Source: Fibrisoma montanum (lineage in GTDB: Bacteria; Bacteroidota; Bacteroidia; Cytophagales; Spirosomataceae). Taken from it: a stretch of 64,000 nucleotides of DNA. Numbering within the stretch: the first letter of the stretch is position 1; every line of letters starts with the position of its first letter. The position numbers were made by a program, and so were the translations under genes. The notes under the pieces are model-generated. The model was not told the DNA's origin, made no database searches, and saw only the letters and a program-made list of their open reading frames with translations. Positions 43,066-52,242 of this stretch are shown here, in pieces. Where the stretch lies: assembly GCF_003583365.1 (NCBI RefSeq), contig NZ_QXED01000011.1:62001-126000 (forward strand), in the 5' to 3' direction.

Positions 43066-44424
43066 TTACACCTTAATTCGGACCATGTACCGGATCGTAC
43101 ACTGCGCCTGGTTATACACAATGAATTCGTTTTTCAGCAGACTCACACCCCGTTGCGCATACACCGAATCGTAGCTGGGGTCAATCTGTTTCAGCCGGTC
43201 GGCATCCAGCTGCATATGCCAGTGTTCGTGTTGGTTTACCACCAGCTGTTTACCCACATGAACCTCATAAATAGCCAGATAGCCTTCCTGATGCGTTCCC
43301 TTCGCCCACACAGAGCCGTGGAGGGAGGTGTAGTTCAGAGATTTGCTGAACTGATCGGCGAAGTAGATACCGTAGCCGAACATCTTGCCCGTAATGACGG
43401 CGTTGGCCGGACGTAGTACTAAGCCTGTTTTTAGGATTGAGAGCCAGTTTTCGCTGCGGCTCCCGTGCCAGAGCAGTTGCGTTTTGCGGTTTTTCTGCCC
43501 GTTCACATACTCGTCGAAAGCCGCCTGGGTATTGGCCTGACACACGCTGAAGGCGGCATCGAATTTGTCGACGTCTGGTCCCATCATGCGTTTGATGAGC
43601 GTCAGTAAGCGTTTGTCGGTCACGGGCTCCATAGTCAGGTTCATCGTTTCCAGGAGCGAAACCGGCGGCTGGTCGGACTGGGAAGTCGGCTGGTTTAACT
43701 CAACCTGCCCACGCATGACATCCAGCGTATCCTGCTCACTGGCCAGCCCATCGCGGAGTGTCTGCAGTTCGGCGGCCGACTGGGGCGGTTGGGTAAGCAG
43801 ATGTTCGCCGACCTTGCCCATCTTGCGCGGAATGGTCTTGAACAGATCCAGCAGCCTGCGGTTGAACGTGTCGGTGTCCAGACCAGGCCCCATCATATCC
43901 GCCAGGTCGTCGAGCAGGCGCTGGGCCGCATCAACCTGTTTGCGGGTTACTTCCTGGGCCGTAACGACGTAGTTCTGAAAAATGGAGCGGTTGGCCAGTT
44001 CCAGCAGTCGGCTCATCAGACCGCGTACGGCCGGGTTTTCAATCGAGCCGGCATCCGTTGCTATGCTGGTTTCGGCAAACAAATGGGTCTGGTCTACATA
44101 CCCCTTCGCCACTTTCTCGCGAAACTTCTTGTCCCATTGTGCCAGCGGATAAGTAGCCGTACTATGCGTGCCGCCCACCCGACCGTACTGCACAGTGAAC
44201 GTACCAGTATCATTCTCGCGCATTTCATAATACTTGTTGTTGTTCTCGGCCGTGACCATAATGAGTTTGGCCATCCGAAAGGCTTTAGCGGGCTGGGTTT
44301 TAAGCGGAGGGTCTGATTGGTAGCTTGTTGTATGGTTGTTGAGAGTAGGTGCTGGTTGTGTTTGTTGTACGATAACCGCCGGGTTCGTCCTGGTTGTGAT
44401 GCGCTGCAGCAGACCGGAAAGCAT
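43066..44424 (-). CDS. WGR-domain poly(ADP-ribose) polymerase (PARP)
   Basis: 452 residues: a 50-residue Gln/Pro/Thr-rich lead, a WGR domain (residues about 51-125, core VQYGRVGG), a helical PARP regulatory domain (about 130-245) and an ADP-ribosyltransferase domain (about 255-452). The H-Y-E triad of eukaryotic PARP1-type enzymes is intact: H320 in WHGSR, Y354 in GYGIYFAD, E433 in KNEFIVY. The enzyme should transfer, and with the Glu also extend, ADP-ribose from NAD. WGR and helical domains in PARPs 1-3 sense DNA breaks. ATG at 44424 is used; an internal ATG before AKLIMVT (residue 51) is possible. Confidence 0.9.
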   Translation of the reverse strand: MLSGLLQRITTRTNPAVIVQQTQPAPTLNNHTTSYQSDPPLKTQPAKAFRMAKLIMVTAENNNKYYEMRENDTGTFTVQYGRVGGTHSTATYPLAQWDKKFREKVAKGYVDQTHLFAETSIATDAGSIENPAVRGLMSRLLELANRSIFQNYVVTAQEVTRKQVDAAQRLLDDLADMMGPGLDTDTFNRRLLDLFKTIPRKMGKVGEHLLTQPPQSAAELQTLRDGLASEQDTLDVMRGQVELNQPTSQSDQPPVSLLETMNLTMEPVTDKRLLTLIKRMMGPDVDKFDAAFSVCQANTQAAFDEYVNGQKNRKTQLLWHGSRSENWLSILKTGLVLRPANAVITGKMFGYGIYFADQFSKSLNYTSLHGSVWAKGTHQEGYLAIYEVHVGKQLVVNQHEHWHMQLDADRLKQIDPSYDSVYAQRGVSLLKNEFIVYNQAQCTIRYMVRIKV

Positions 44425-44480
44425 GGAATAAAGTGTGGTTAATCAGATGAAAAAGAATGGATAGAGAAAAGTGGATTGGG

Positions 44481-44972
44481 TTACCCTACGGTTTGCTTGA
44501 GCATCAGAATGCGGTTGCGAAAGAAACCGACGGTTTTTTCTTTGAAGCGGCTGCGGTCGGTGCTGATGTCGTAGGCCTGCAGGCGATCGGGGGTGTTGGC
44601 GTAGGCGTCGAGCAGGGCCTGCCAGACGTTTGGCTGCTGAATGTGAGCCAGCAGGGCCCGGCCGCGGTTAAGCAGCTTATGTTGCCGGGGTGTCCACGTA
44701 CGGCGCTCCAGAAACGAGCCGTTGCTTTCGGTCAGCAGGGTGGGCAGCGCATCTGGCGAAGCCGTCGGCAGCAGTTGCGATACCAGAAACAGACCCAGTT
44801 CCACGTCCAGCAGTTGCTGGGCCGACAGCGCCGGACGGCGGGCCGGACGTGGGCGTTGTGCTGTTTCTCCAGCCCACTGGGGTTGCGGAGTCATTGCCGG
44901 GAAAAGAACGGCCGGCTGAGCCTGGCTCTGGGCGTAGGCGGTCCGGCGTACAGGGCGAAAGAGCGTGTTCAT
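44481..44972 (-). CDS. Unknown protein of the PARP cassette, family A copy 2
   Basis: 163 residues from the ATG at 44972 (MNTLFRPVRR). An Arg-rich, Pro/Gln-rich N-terminus is followed by the family A core LLDVELGLFLVSQLLPTASPDALPTLL and WTPRQHKLLNRGRALLAHIQQPNVWQALLDAYAN. It is a paralogue of the protein at 41815. It is the first gene of the minus-strand cassette, 56 bases before the PARP start, so its promoter region (44973-45186) probably drives the whole set and faces the divergent WYL regulator. Confidence 0.75.
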   Translation of the reverse strand: MNTLFRPVRRTAYAQSQAQPAVLFPAMTPQPQWAGETAQRPRPARRPALSAQQLLDVELGLFLVSQLLPTASPDALPTLLTESNGSFLERRTWTPRQHKLLNRGRALLAHIQQPNVWQALLDAYANTPDRLQAYDISTDRSRFKEKTVGFFRNRILMLKQTVG

Positions 44973-45075
44973 TTGTATCGTTGTTTAAAAGTGACAGAAC
45001 AAAGTTCTACCCGCCAGAACGTAATCTTTTTCCGTTCATCTTTTTTATTGGAAATTTTTTTTGTTGCTTTGAAGA

Positions 45076-45159
45076 GCTTCGCGCAGGAGTAGCAGGGAGT
45101 GCAGGGATTGCATGGACCGCACGGGTGAGCATCACATCCCTTCCATCCCCGCGCGAAGC
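45076..45159. promoter_or_regulatory. Inverted repeat between the PARP cassette and WYL gene
   Basis: GCTTCGCGC (45076-45084) and GCGCGAAGC (45151-45159) are perfect inverted arms, with weaker complementarity running into the interior. It sits in the leader of the WYL gene, between divergent genes. It could be a regulator site or an RNA hairpin. Confidence 0.4.
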
Positions 45160-45186
45160 CCCCGCAACCCCTGCCAGCCTATACTC

Positions 45187-46221
45187 ATGCCCATCACCCG
45201 CTCTGCCTTCCAGCGGTACCGCCTGATCGACGAAATCATCAGCCGTTACCCCCGTCAGTTTTCCAAGCAGCGTTTGTTCGAACTGCTTCAGGACAAGTGC
45301 GGCATCCGGTCTGTTTCGTCGCTGGAGAAAGACATTCAGCGGCTACGGGAGGACCACGAAGCCCCCATTGCGTACTGTAAAAAACGGAATGGGTATTACT
45401 ACACGAATCCGCAGTTCCGGCTCCTGAAACTGATGCTCACGCCCGACGACATGGAAGCGATGGAGCAAGCCCGCGAGGTGTTGGCCGCAACGCAGGGCGC
45501 TTCGGTGGCAAATGACCTGGATCATGCCCTGCAACGCGTCCGGCAGAGCCTCGACATTATTCGGGAGGTGAAGCGAGACAGCAACGCGTTGGGGCAGATG
45601 CGTCGGGTGGTGTACGTAGAGGAGCGCATTCTGGGGGGCAATCGGCATTACGTACCGGTGCTAATCCGGGCAGTGAACCAGAGCCGGCAGGTGGCGTTCC
45701 GGTATCGCAAGCATGAAACGTCCATGCCCGGCGAGGAGCGACCGAAACTCCGGATCCTGCACCCGATTTTGTTGCGCGAGGTGTCGGATAGCTGGTACGT
45801 GATCGGCTACGACGCGCCCAGTGGTCGGGAGAAAACCTTCGCCCTTGACCGCATGAGCGACCTCGAAATTCTGGATGACCCCTGCGACGTACCACCGAAT
45901 GTACTGACCAACGTCAGCGAACTGTTCGAGCACATCTACGGCATCACCGATAGCAGCGGGCCGGTAGAGGAGATTATCCTACAGTTTACGCCCCTGTTCG
46001 GGCGGTACGTCAAGGCCAAGCCCATTCACCAGACGCAGGAGATCATCTGCGATAACGAGACGGAGTGTGTTGTCCGGCTCCGGCTGGCACCCAACCGCGA
46101 CCTGCTCATGCACCTGCGCAGCTACGGCGAACACTTAACCGTATTGCAGCCGACGAGTCTGGTCGAGGAGTTGAAAGCGTCTTTGCAGGCCACGCTGGCG
46201 CGGTACGATGAGCAGAATTAA
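45187..46221 (+). CDS. WYL-domain transcriptional regulator
   Basis: 344 residues from the ATG at 45187. An N-terminal winged helix (FSKQRLFELLQDKCGIRSVSSLEKDIQRLRED) is followed by a WYL domain (ILHPILLREVSDSWYVIGYD...FALDRMSDLEIL) and a WCX-type C-terminus. WYL proteins sense ligands, often single-stranded nucleic acid, and control DNA-damage genes (PafBC) or phage-defence loci (BrxR, CapW). It is divergent from the PARP cassette and most likely controls it. Confidence 0.9.
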   Translation: MPITRSAFQRYRLIDEIISRYPRQFSKQRLFELLQDKCGIRSVSSLEKDIQRLREDHEAPIAYCKKRNGYYYTNPQFRLLKLMLTPDDMEAMEQAREVLAATQGASVANDLDHALQRVRQSLDIIREVKRDSNALGQMRRVVYVEERILGGNRHYVPVLIRAVNQSRQVAFRYRKHETSMPGEERPKLRILHPILLREVSDSWYVIGYDAPSGREKTFALDRMSDLEILDDPCDVPPNVLTNVSELFEHIYGITDSSGPVEEIILQFTPLFGRYVKAKPIHQTQEIICDNETECVVRLRLAPNRDLLMHLRSYGEHLTVLQPTSLVEELKASLQATLARYDEQN

Positions 46222-46295
46222 CGAATTGGTAAAAAGCAAGTTGAACAAAAGGCGTCAACGAGGCATTACTTTTCTGCTGATCAACCGCCCGAAGG

Positions 46296-48800
46296 ATGCC
46301 AAACCGTTTACTTGTCTATCTGATTTTGTCTTTTATCTCCGTTCATCTGGTGTACGGCCAGGCTGAAATGTCCGGGTTAGTGGTAGAGAAGACATCGGGG
46401 CGGCCGGTTGAATATGTGAGTGTCGCCGTCTACCGGCCGGCCGATTCGGTGGCAGTAGCCGGGGCCATCACCGATTCCGTAGGGGCGTTTCGGATTACCA
46501 ATCTGAAGCCTGGTCAATACATGCTCAAAACGTTTTTCATTGGCTACAAACCGCAAACGGTTGGCCCCATCCGGCTCCGGCATAATGAGGTTGTCACGGT
46601 CAATACCCTCCTGTTGGAAGCGGTTAAGAATCAACTCAATGAAGTAGTCGTAACGGGCCAGCGGTCTGACCTGACCGTAAAAGCAGACCGGCAAACCTAC
46701 CGGGCGGGACAGTTTCAATCAGCCGTGGGCGGCACCGCCACCGATCTGCTGCGGAACCTGCCGGGTATCACCATCAACGCCGAAGGCGAAGTGACGCAGC
46801 GTGGCGCCAACGGGTTTCTGGTACTGCTCAACGGCAAACCCGTGCAGGCCAATTTGGGTACATTGCTCAATCAACTACCCGCCAATACCATCGAATCCAT
46901 CGACGTCATCACGACGCCCTCGGCCCGCTACGACCCCGACGGCAAAGCGGGTATTATTGCCATTACCACTAAAGCGGGTGCCGATGTTGGGCTGTCGGTG
47001 CTGATGAATGTCCAGACGGGGCTGCCCAGCCTGAATGCATTTGACAATGCCCGCAAGCCGGTACGTTACGGTACGGACTTGACGCTCAGCTACCGATCGG
47101 CCCGCTGGGACTGGACGTTCAGCACGGCCTATCTCCGCAATGACATAGCCGGTCGGCGGGAGGGGGATGTCAATACGGCGATTGGTAATCGGTTCACCAC
47201 CTTTCCGAGCGTGGGTGAGCGGAGTTATGACCGCTACACGTTCACCAACCGGCTGGCGGTTAGCTATACCCCCGGTAAGAATGATGTCTGGTCGGGTGGG
47301 TTGTACTACGGCTACCGCACCGAGGACCGGATTGCAGATTTGGTGTACAACAACCGGACCATCGACCGCACGACGGGGCAGCTATTGAGTCAACTGACGT
47401 ACTTCAACGCGAACCTGGTACGCCGACGTGGGCAGTTCTTCACGGCCAATCTCGACTATACGCACACGTTCCCGAACAAGGCTACCCTGAGCGCCGGCGT
47501 TCTCTACGAATACGACTTCCTGGATGGGTTCACCCGAAATCTGAACGTTCACCGCACCGACAGCCGCGATACGCTGCAATACACGCTGACCACAACCGAC
47601 CGCCCAATAGGTAACGCCCGGGCCAACCTCGACGCTACCTGGCCACTGGCGGGTGGTAAGCTCGAAGCGGGGTATCAGTATCGCTACCAGCAGGATGATG
47701 GCGACTACCGGTTTCTGGAACAGGATGGCAACGGCGCTCCGCTGCGGGTTATCGATGCGTTTACAGGGCGGGTGCGGGTATCGAACCAGATACACAGCCT
47801 GTATGGTCAGTACGGCCGCAAGACCAAACGCTGGGAGTATACGGCTGGTCTGCGGGTTGAGTCGGCGGAGCGGCAGGTGGTGATTCGGCCGCAGGGGCAA
47901 ACTTTTCCGCTGTCGCTGCGAAATCTGTTTCCATCGGCCAATGTGGTGTTCCGGCCCACCGATGCCTGGCAGTTTCGGCTGGGGTATAGCCGCCGGGTGC
48001 AGCGTACGAGCAATCTGGCGCTGAACCCGCTGCCCGAGCGCGAACACTCCGAAACGCTCGAACAGGGCGATCCGGCGTTGCTTCCCGAATTCGTCGACCT
48101 CAGCGAACTGGGTTTTACCCGCACCATTGGCCGGAGTACGCTGCAGGCTACCGTCTATCACCAGAACGTGCAGAACATTGTCAACCGGGTCAACAACGTC
48201 TTTGCTGATACCATCCTGAACCGGATTTATACGAATGCCGGTCGGGCGCAGCGGTACGGTCTGGAACTGGCCACCGATCTGACGATCACTAAACGCTGGA
48301 AGCTGTATGTCGGTGGCACAGTCTACCGGTCGGTCATCAGCGGGCAGCTGAACGCAGCCCGATTATTCCAGAACGCGGTGGTGTTCAGCAACCAGGCGTG
48401 GGTGTATTCGGTCAATGTAAATACCAGCATTCAGCCGTCACCGTCGTGGATAATCCAGGGTAATCTGAATTATTTATCGCAGCGCATCACGGCCCAGGGC
48501 GAAGACTCCCGGTTTTTCCAGCCCAATCTGTCGGTCCGAAAAAGCTTCCGCAACAATCGGCTTGCCGTTACGATGCAGTGGCAGAACATTGGGCTTGGCT
48601 GGTTGCCGACGAATGAACAGCGCATCACCACGCAGGGCATCTCCATGCCGGGCACCTCCATGCCGGGCCGCGATTTCTTCACAACTACCAATTACATTCA
48701 GGAGAAAGATATCCTGCTGGTGAATGTCAGCTATTCGTTGCGGCAACGGAGCAAACCCGCTAAATTGCCGACCAACGAATTTGGTGAGAAAGAGTTCTGA
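46296..48800 (+). CDS. TonB-receptor-like outer-membrane barrel protein (OMP_b-brl_3 type)
   Basis: 834 residues: signal peptide (to LVYGQ), a carboxypeptidase-regulatory domain (SGLVVEKTSGRPVEYVSVAVY), a plug-like part (NQLNEVVVTGQRSDL, LRNLPGITINAEGEV, ESIDVITTPSARYDPDGKAGII) and a barrel. These phrases mark the family of 'outer membrane beta-barrel' receptors without strict TonB plug motifs. The ligand is unknown. Near the end a 15-base tandem repeat (48636-48665) encodes GISMPGTSMP. The next gene's ATG overlaps its stop by one base. Confidence 0.87.
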   Translation: MPNRLLVYLILSFISVHLVYGQAEMSGLVVEKTSGRPVEYVSVAVYRPADSVAVAGAITDSVGAFRITNLKPGQYMLKTFFIGYKPQTVGPIRLRHNEVVTVNTLLLEAVKNQLNEVVVTGQRSDLTVKADRQTYRAGQFQSAVGGTATDLLRNLPGITINAEGEVTQRGANGFLVLLNGKPVQANLGTLLNQLPANTIESIDVITTPSARYDPDGKAGIIAITTKAGADVGLSVLMNVQTGLPSLNAFDNARKPVRYGTDLTLSYRSARWDWTFSTAYLRNDIAGRREGDVNTAIGNRFTTFPSVGERSYDRYTFTNRLAVSYTPGKNDVWSGGLYYGYRTEDRIADLVYNNRTIDRTTGQLLSQLTYFNANLVRRRGQFFTANLDYTHTFPNKATLSAGVLYEYDFLDGFTRNLNVHRTDSRDTLQYTLTTTDRPIGNARANLDATWPLAGGKLEAGYQYRYQQDDGDYRFLEQDGNGAPLRVIDAFTGRVRVSNQIHSLYGQYGRKTKRWEYTAGLRVESAERQVVIRPQGQTFPLSLRNLFPSANVVFRPTDAWQFRLGYSRRVQRTSNLALNPLPEREHSETLEQGDPALLPEFVDLSELGFTRTIGRSTLQATVYHQNVQNIVNRVNNVFADTILNRIYTNAGRAQRYGLELATDLTITKRWKLYVGGTVYRSVISGQLNAARLFQNAVVFSNQAWVYSVNVNTSIQPSPSWIIQGNLNYLSQRITAQGEDSRFFQPNLSVRKSFRNNRLAVTMQWQNIGLGWLPTNEQRITTQGISMPGTSMPGRDFFTTTNYIQEKDILLVNVSYSLRQRSKPAKLPTNEFGEKEF
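48636..48665 (+). repeat. 15-base tandem duplication in the receptor gene
   Basis: GGCATCTCCATGCCG is followed directly by GGCACCTCCATGCCG. It adds five residues (GISMP, GTSMP) in a surface-type loop near the barrel end. Confidence 0.7.
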
Positions 48801-49339
48801 TGCACACGTTTACGGCCCTGCTGAAGCGCTTTGACAACAACGGCGAGAAAACCCGCTGGACTTACATTGACATTCCCGACGAAGTGACCGAAGCGCTGAA
48901 ACCTGGTCAGAAAACGTCATTTCGGGTTAAGGGAACGCTCGATGAGTACGTTATTGAGCGGGTGGCGCTGATCCCAATGGGACCGGTAGAGAACCGGACG
49001 GATGGTTCAGAGACCCGGTTCATTATGGGCATCAACGCCGTCATGCGGAAGGCGCTTCGGAAGGAGAAAGGAGCAACGGTGCAGGTGCGTATCGAACTGG
49101 ATGACTCACCCATTGTCTTGTCGGCCAACCTGATGGGCTGCCTGGAAGATGACCCGGCCGCGCTGGCGTTTTTCAATAGCTTAACGAAGGGGCACCAGCA
49201 TTACTTCAGCAAGTGGATTGAAGAGGCCAAAACCATCGAGACCAAAACCAAACGGATAACCCAGGCCGTGACGGGTCTGTCGATGGGCATGGGCTACCCG
49301 GAAATGATTCGGTATTTTAAGAGCCGAACTATTGATTAG
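48800..49339 (+). CDS. DUF1905/YdeI (OmdA)-like protein
   Basis: 179 residues. The N-terminal half fits DUF1905 (WTYIDIPDEVTEALKPGQKTSFRVKGTLDEY...ALIPMG). The C-terminal half fits the bacteriocin-protection YdeI/OmpD-associated family (DPAALAFFNSLTKGHQHYFSKWIEEAKTIETKTKRITQAVTGLSMG). It is a small cytoplasmic protein of poorly known role. Its start overlaps the receptor stop by one base, so the two are translationally coupled. Confidence 0.82.
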   Translation: MHTFTALLKRFDNNGEKTRWTYIDIPDEVTEALKPGQKTSFRVKGTLDEYVIERVALIPMGPVENRTDGSETRFIMGINAVMRKALRKEKGATVQVRIELDDSPIVLSANLMGCLEDDPAALAFFNSLTKGHQHYFSKWIEEAKTIETKTKRITQAVTGLSMGMGYPEMIRYFKSRTID

Positions 49340-49352
49340 TAAATCGGCGGTT

Positions 49353-51527
49353 TTATTTCACGACTACCCTGACCCGATCCAGGTTTTGAATACGGGTGTA
49401 CGGTGTGCTGGCGTTGCCCTGCCGTTGAGCCGCTACTCGTATGGTCGGAAAATACGTCCCCGGCTTAGAGAATGTGTGCGTACTCTTCACCAGAACGTGG
49501 GAGCCGGTTTTGTCCAAAGGGATAAGCTTTCCGGGTACGGGAAAGGCACCGGATGTCAGAAAATCCCAGCCCTGGCGCTTACCAATATCTTCCGGCACAC
49601 CTTCGAAATTCCAGGCCGCGCCAACGACTTTACCCCCGTTTTGGGGCACGTCAATTTCAGCGGTGAAGGTAACTGCTTCGCCCACTTTTACATCGGCGCG
49701 TTTGCCGCCGTTGGCCTTCGCCACGACGACCTGCTGAATGCCTCTGCGTTCACTGGCCGTTGGAGGGACAACAACCTGCCCGTCAACTAGTTTGTAGTTA
49801 GTCGTAGCGGCCGGCTCGATGCCCTTTTCTACCCAGGTGCTGAGGTCAAGCAGGGCCTGCTGCAAGACGCCGAGGTAACTAACCGTATGGGTAGGATCAT
49901 CCTCAATCGCTACGTCACCATGCAGCGCGTGGTCAGTGTACCAGAGCCGGAAATGCCGATCCGTGCTGTCCCCCAGGTTGTCCGTCACGCGGGAGCGGTA
50001 CCAGTCGGCCTGCCAGGGAAAAGCTTCCCGGTCCCAAAGCGATTCCAGTACAATCATTTTTCCCTTAAACTTACCCGTTGGCAACACCCCGGCCGCTCCT
50101 CGGGTAAACAAGGGACCTAAGAGCATCGGGCGCTGGGGGTAAATTGGTTTGCCCCCGGCATCCCGAAACTGGTCGTACACGACATACTCTTTTCCGGGTA
50201 TCTGGTGGCGGTGGTAGGTCTGTACCGCCAGGAAATTAGAATTGTCCACCAGCACGTCGTCTCCCGGTTTTAGCTGTAGCAGTACGGTTGGGTCTACGGG
50301 ACCCAGCACGACTTTGTTGCCAGCGATCTTCGTTAGCTGCAGCGTCTTACCGGCAGCGGCACCGCTTTTGATGATGAGGTCGCCACCCAGAAACTGGATG
50401 TCGGGTAGCTTTTCTTCCAGTTCAAAAGCAACGGGCAGGGTTCCTTCAACCCCGCCGATAGCCTTCCAGGCGGCATCGGCGGTGCCCCGTTCCTGCGGTG
50501 ACATAGGCTCGGTCAGGCCCAGGCGCACGGCCTGATCAACGGAAAGGCCCGCTTTCAGTTTGCCGGGTTGCTGAATTCGGGCTTTCAGCAGGGAGGCCGG
50601 TGGATTAGCACCCAGGTAGCCGGGAACCTTCCAGAAATCCTCCGTAAAGTATTTATTATCGGCCCTGACTACGCCCTGGTACAAAACCAGAAAGCCATGA
50701 ATACCCATTCGCTCATAACCAAACCAGGCTTTGGGCGGAAACCCCATCCGGGTTACTTCCTGCAGGGCTTGCTTTTCTTCCTCGTTCAGCCCGGCGTACA
50801 TATCACCGCTGCCGCCCGGCTCCAGTGCATCAATAATCTGCGGAAACTTGTTGTTCAACAACCGCATGGCGTGCATCCGAGCGGTAAAGACGTTGGGAAT
50901 GGCCATGGGCGAACCTAATACGTACGGAACCGCCCCGTCCCACACGCCTTCGGTATTTTCCATGCCGCCAACGGTTCGGTATGCGCCACCGCTTCCGCCA
51001 AAACAGTAGCCGTATGGACGCTTCCCGCCCATGAGCTGGGTGGCTACAACCCGCGAAAATTGCGCTGAAGCGGCATTCACCCGGTAGGCACCGATGGATG
51101 GGTCGCTGGCTTCAGGTTTGGTAAAGTCGATTCGTCCTCCCTGGTTGGTTTCGACAAAATAAGCCCCGTGGGTAATGGCAAAGCCAATCTTGTCTTCTTC
51201 GCCGGATGCCCCCTGCGATAGGTTTTCATTGTCCGGAAAAGGGGTGATGTATTGAAAGAAGCGACCCTGATAGTGTTCTTTGGGCGGAAAATAAAAAGAG
51301 AAACGGGCGTTGGTTCCTGCAAATCCTCCGTGTACGTACCGATGGCGGACGGGTGTATTCCGCCACTCATCCACGTCGACATACGGCTTTTTGAACAGCG
51401 TGTCTTTACTGGTAAACTGCCCGGCCAGTTGCTGACTGAGCTGGGATAGCTTGTCCTGCGCCTGACCGGGAATTAGCCAAATGACCGACAGGCAAAATAA
51501 TACGATATAAAATCGGGGAGAGCGCAT
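49353..51527 (-). CDS. Exported alpha/beta-hydrolase-like protein with PKD-like tail
   Basis: 724 residues with a signal peptide ending PGQAQD. YCFGGSGGAYRT near residue 175 is a G-x-S-G-G nucleophile elbow, as in alpha/beta hydrolases. The C-terminal about 110 residues (ADVKVGEAVTFTAEID...WNFEG...HTFSKPGTYFPTIRVAAQ) look like a PKD/immunoglobulin-type domain. It is probably a periplasmic or surface ester hydrolase; the substrate is unknown. A TetR gene lies 37 bases upstream on the same strand and may control it. Confidence 0.65.
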   Translation of the reverse strand: MRSPRFYIVLFCLSVIWLIPGQAQDKLSQLSQQLAGQFTSKDTLFKKPYVDVDEWRNTPVRHRYVHGGFAGTNARFSFYFPPKEHYQGRFFQYITPFPDNENLSQGASGEEDKIGFAITHGAYFVETNQGGRIDFTKPEASDPSIGAYRVNAASAQFSRVVATQLMGGKRPYGYCFGGSGGAYRTVGGMENTEGVWDGAVPYVLGSPMAIPNVFTARMHAMRLLNNKFPQIIDALEPGGSGDMYAGLNEEEKQALQEVTRMGFPPKAWFGYERMGIHGFLVLYQGVVRADNKYFTEDFWKVPGYLGANPPASLLKARIQQPGKLKAGLSVDQAVRLGLTEPMSPQERGTADAAWKAIGGVEGTLPVAFELEEKLPDIQFLGGDLIIKSGAAAGKTLQLTKIAGNKVVLGPVDPTVLLQLKPGDDVLVDNSNFLAVQTYHRHQIPGKEYVVYDQFRDAGGKPIYPQRPMLLGPLFTRGAAGVLPTGKFKGKMIVLESLWDREAFPWQADWYRSRVTDNLGDSTDRHFRLWYTDHALHGDVAIEDDPTHTVSYLGVLQQALLDLSTWVEKGIEPAATTNYKLVDGQVVVPPTASERRGIQQVVVAKANGGKRADVKVGEAVTFTAEIDVPQNGGKVVGAAWNFEGVPEDIGKRQGWDFLTSGAFPVPGKLIPLDKTGSHVLVKSTHTFSKPGTYFPTIRVAAQRQGNASTPYTRIQNLDRVRVVVK

Positions 51528-51564
51528 ACAGGATACAGTCTTGGTAGGATTCGGTGATTCAATC

Positions 51565-52188
51565 TCAGGCGTTTACCTCTCCGTTGGCCGACTGGAGGGT
51601 TCGGATATGCTCCTCTAAAGCGATCAGACCGCCCTCTGTGCAAAGACCCCGTATGTAATTAGCGGTAGTATTCAACAGTAAGTCAGTAGGCGACAAGCGA
51701 AATTGTTTAAAGGGTTCGGCCCGAACAGCGGCCCGGTGCAGCGTCAGAATACTTCGTAAAGCAACTTCTGGAAGAATATCGGGCCGGAAGGCACCTTGTT
51801 CTACACCCCGGTGGATAATGGATAGAAAGTGCCGTTCGAATCGCTGGGCGATAGCACCCTCTACTTTTTTTTCTAGTTCAGGGTAATAATGATGAAGGTC
51901 GAGATAGAAAGCCTTGTTCACCTCGTACTCCATCTCCACGGCAATTTGCCAGACGTCAAAGAATAGACAGGCCGCGTGTTGCTCGTTCGGCAGATTTTGG
52001 AGCATGTCGTACTGCCGATTGTGGTAGAAATGCAGTACTTCTTCCAGTAACTCCTCTTTATTTTTGAAGTATTTATAAATGGTTTTGGTGGAAATGCCCA
52101 GCGAGTCTACGAGCTTCTGATTGGACATTTTCCGAATTCCATGCTTCAAAAACAGCTTCAGCGATTTTTGTACGATTTCTTCTTTCAT
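51565..52188 (-). CDS. TetR-family transcriptional regulator
   Basis: 207 residues. The N-terminal helix-turn-helix is clear (IVQKSLKLFLKHGIRKMSNQKLVDSLGISTKTIYKYFKNKEELLEEV). The C-terminal ligand domain is variable, as usual for the family. Neighbours in the same direction are a small secreted protein (upstream) and the hydrolase (downstream), so it probably regulates this set. A palindrome at 52696-52713 is a candidate operator. Confidence 0.9.
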   Translation of the reverse strand: MKEEIVQKSLKLFLKHGIRKMSNQKLVDSLGISTKTIYKYFKNKEELLEEVLHFYHNRQYDMLQNLPNEQHAACLFFDVWQIAVEMEYEVNKAFYLDLHHYYPELEKKVEGAIAQRFERHFLSIIHRGVEQGAFRPDILPEVALRSILTLHRAAVRAEPFKQFRLSPTDLLLNTTANYIRGLCTEGGLIALEEHIRTLQSANGEVNA

Positions 52189-52242
52189 ACGGCCATCCTC
52201 GTTCGTCCGCTTTATGCATTTGCCAGAAAAAACGCTTACGAA

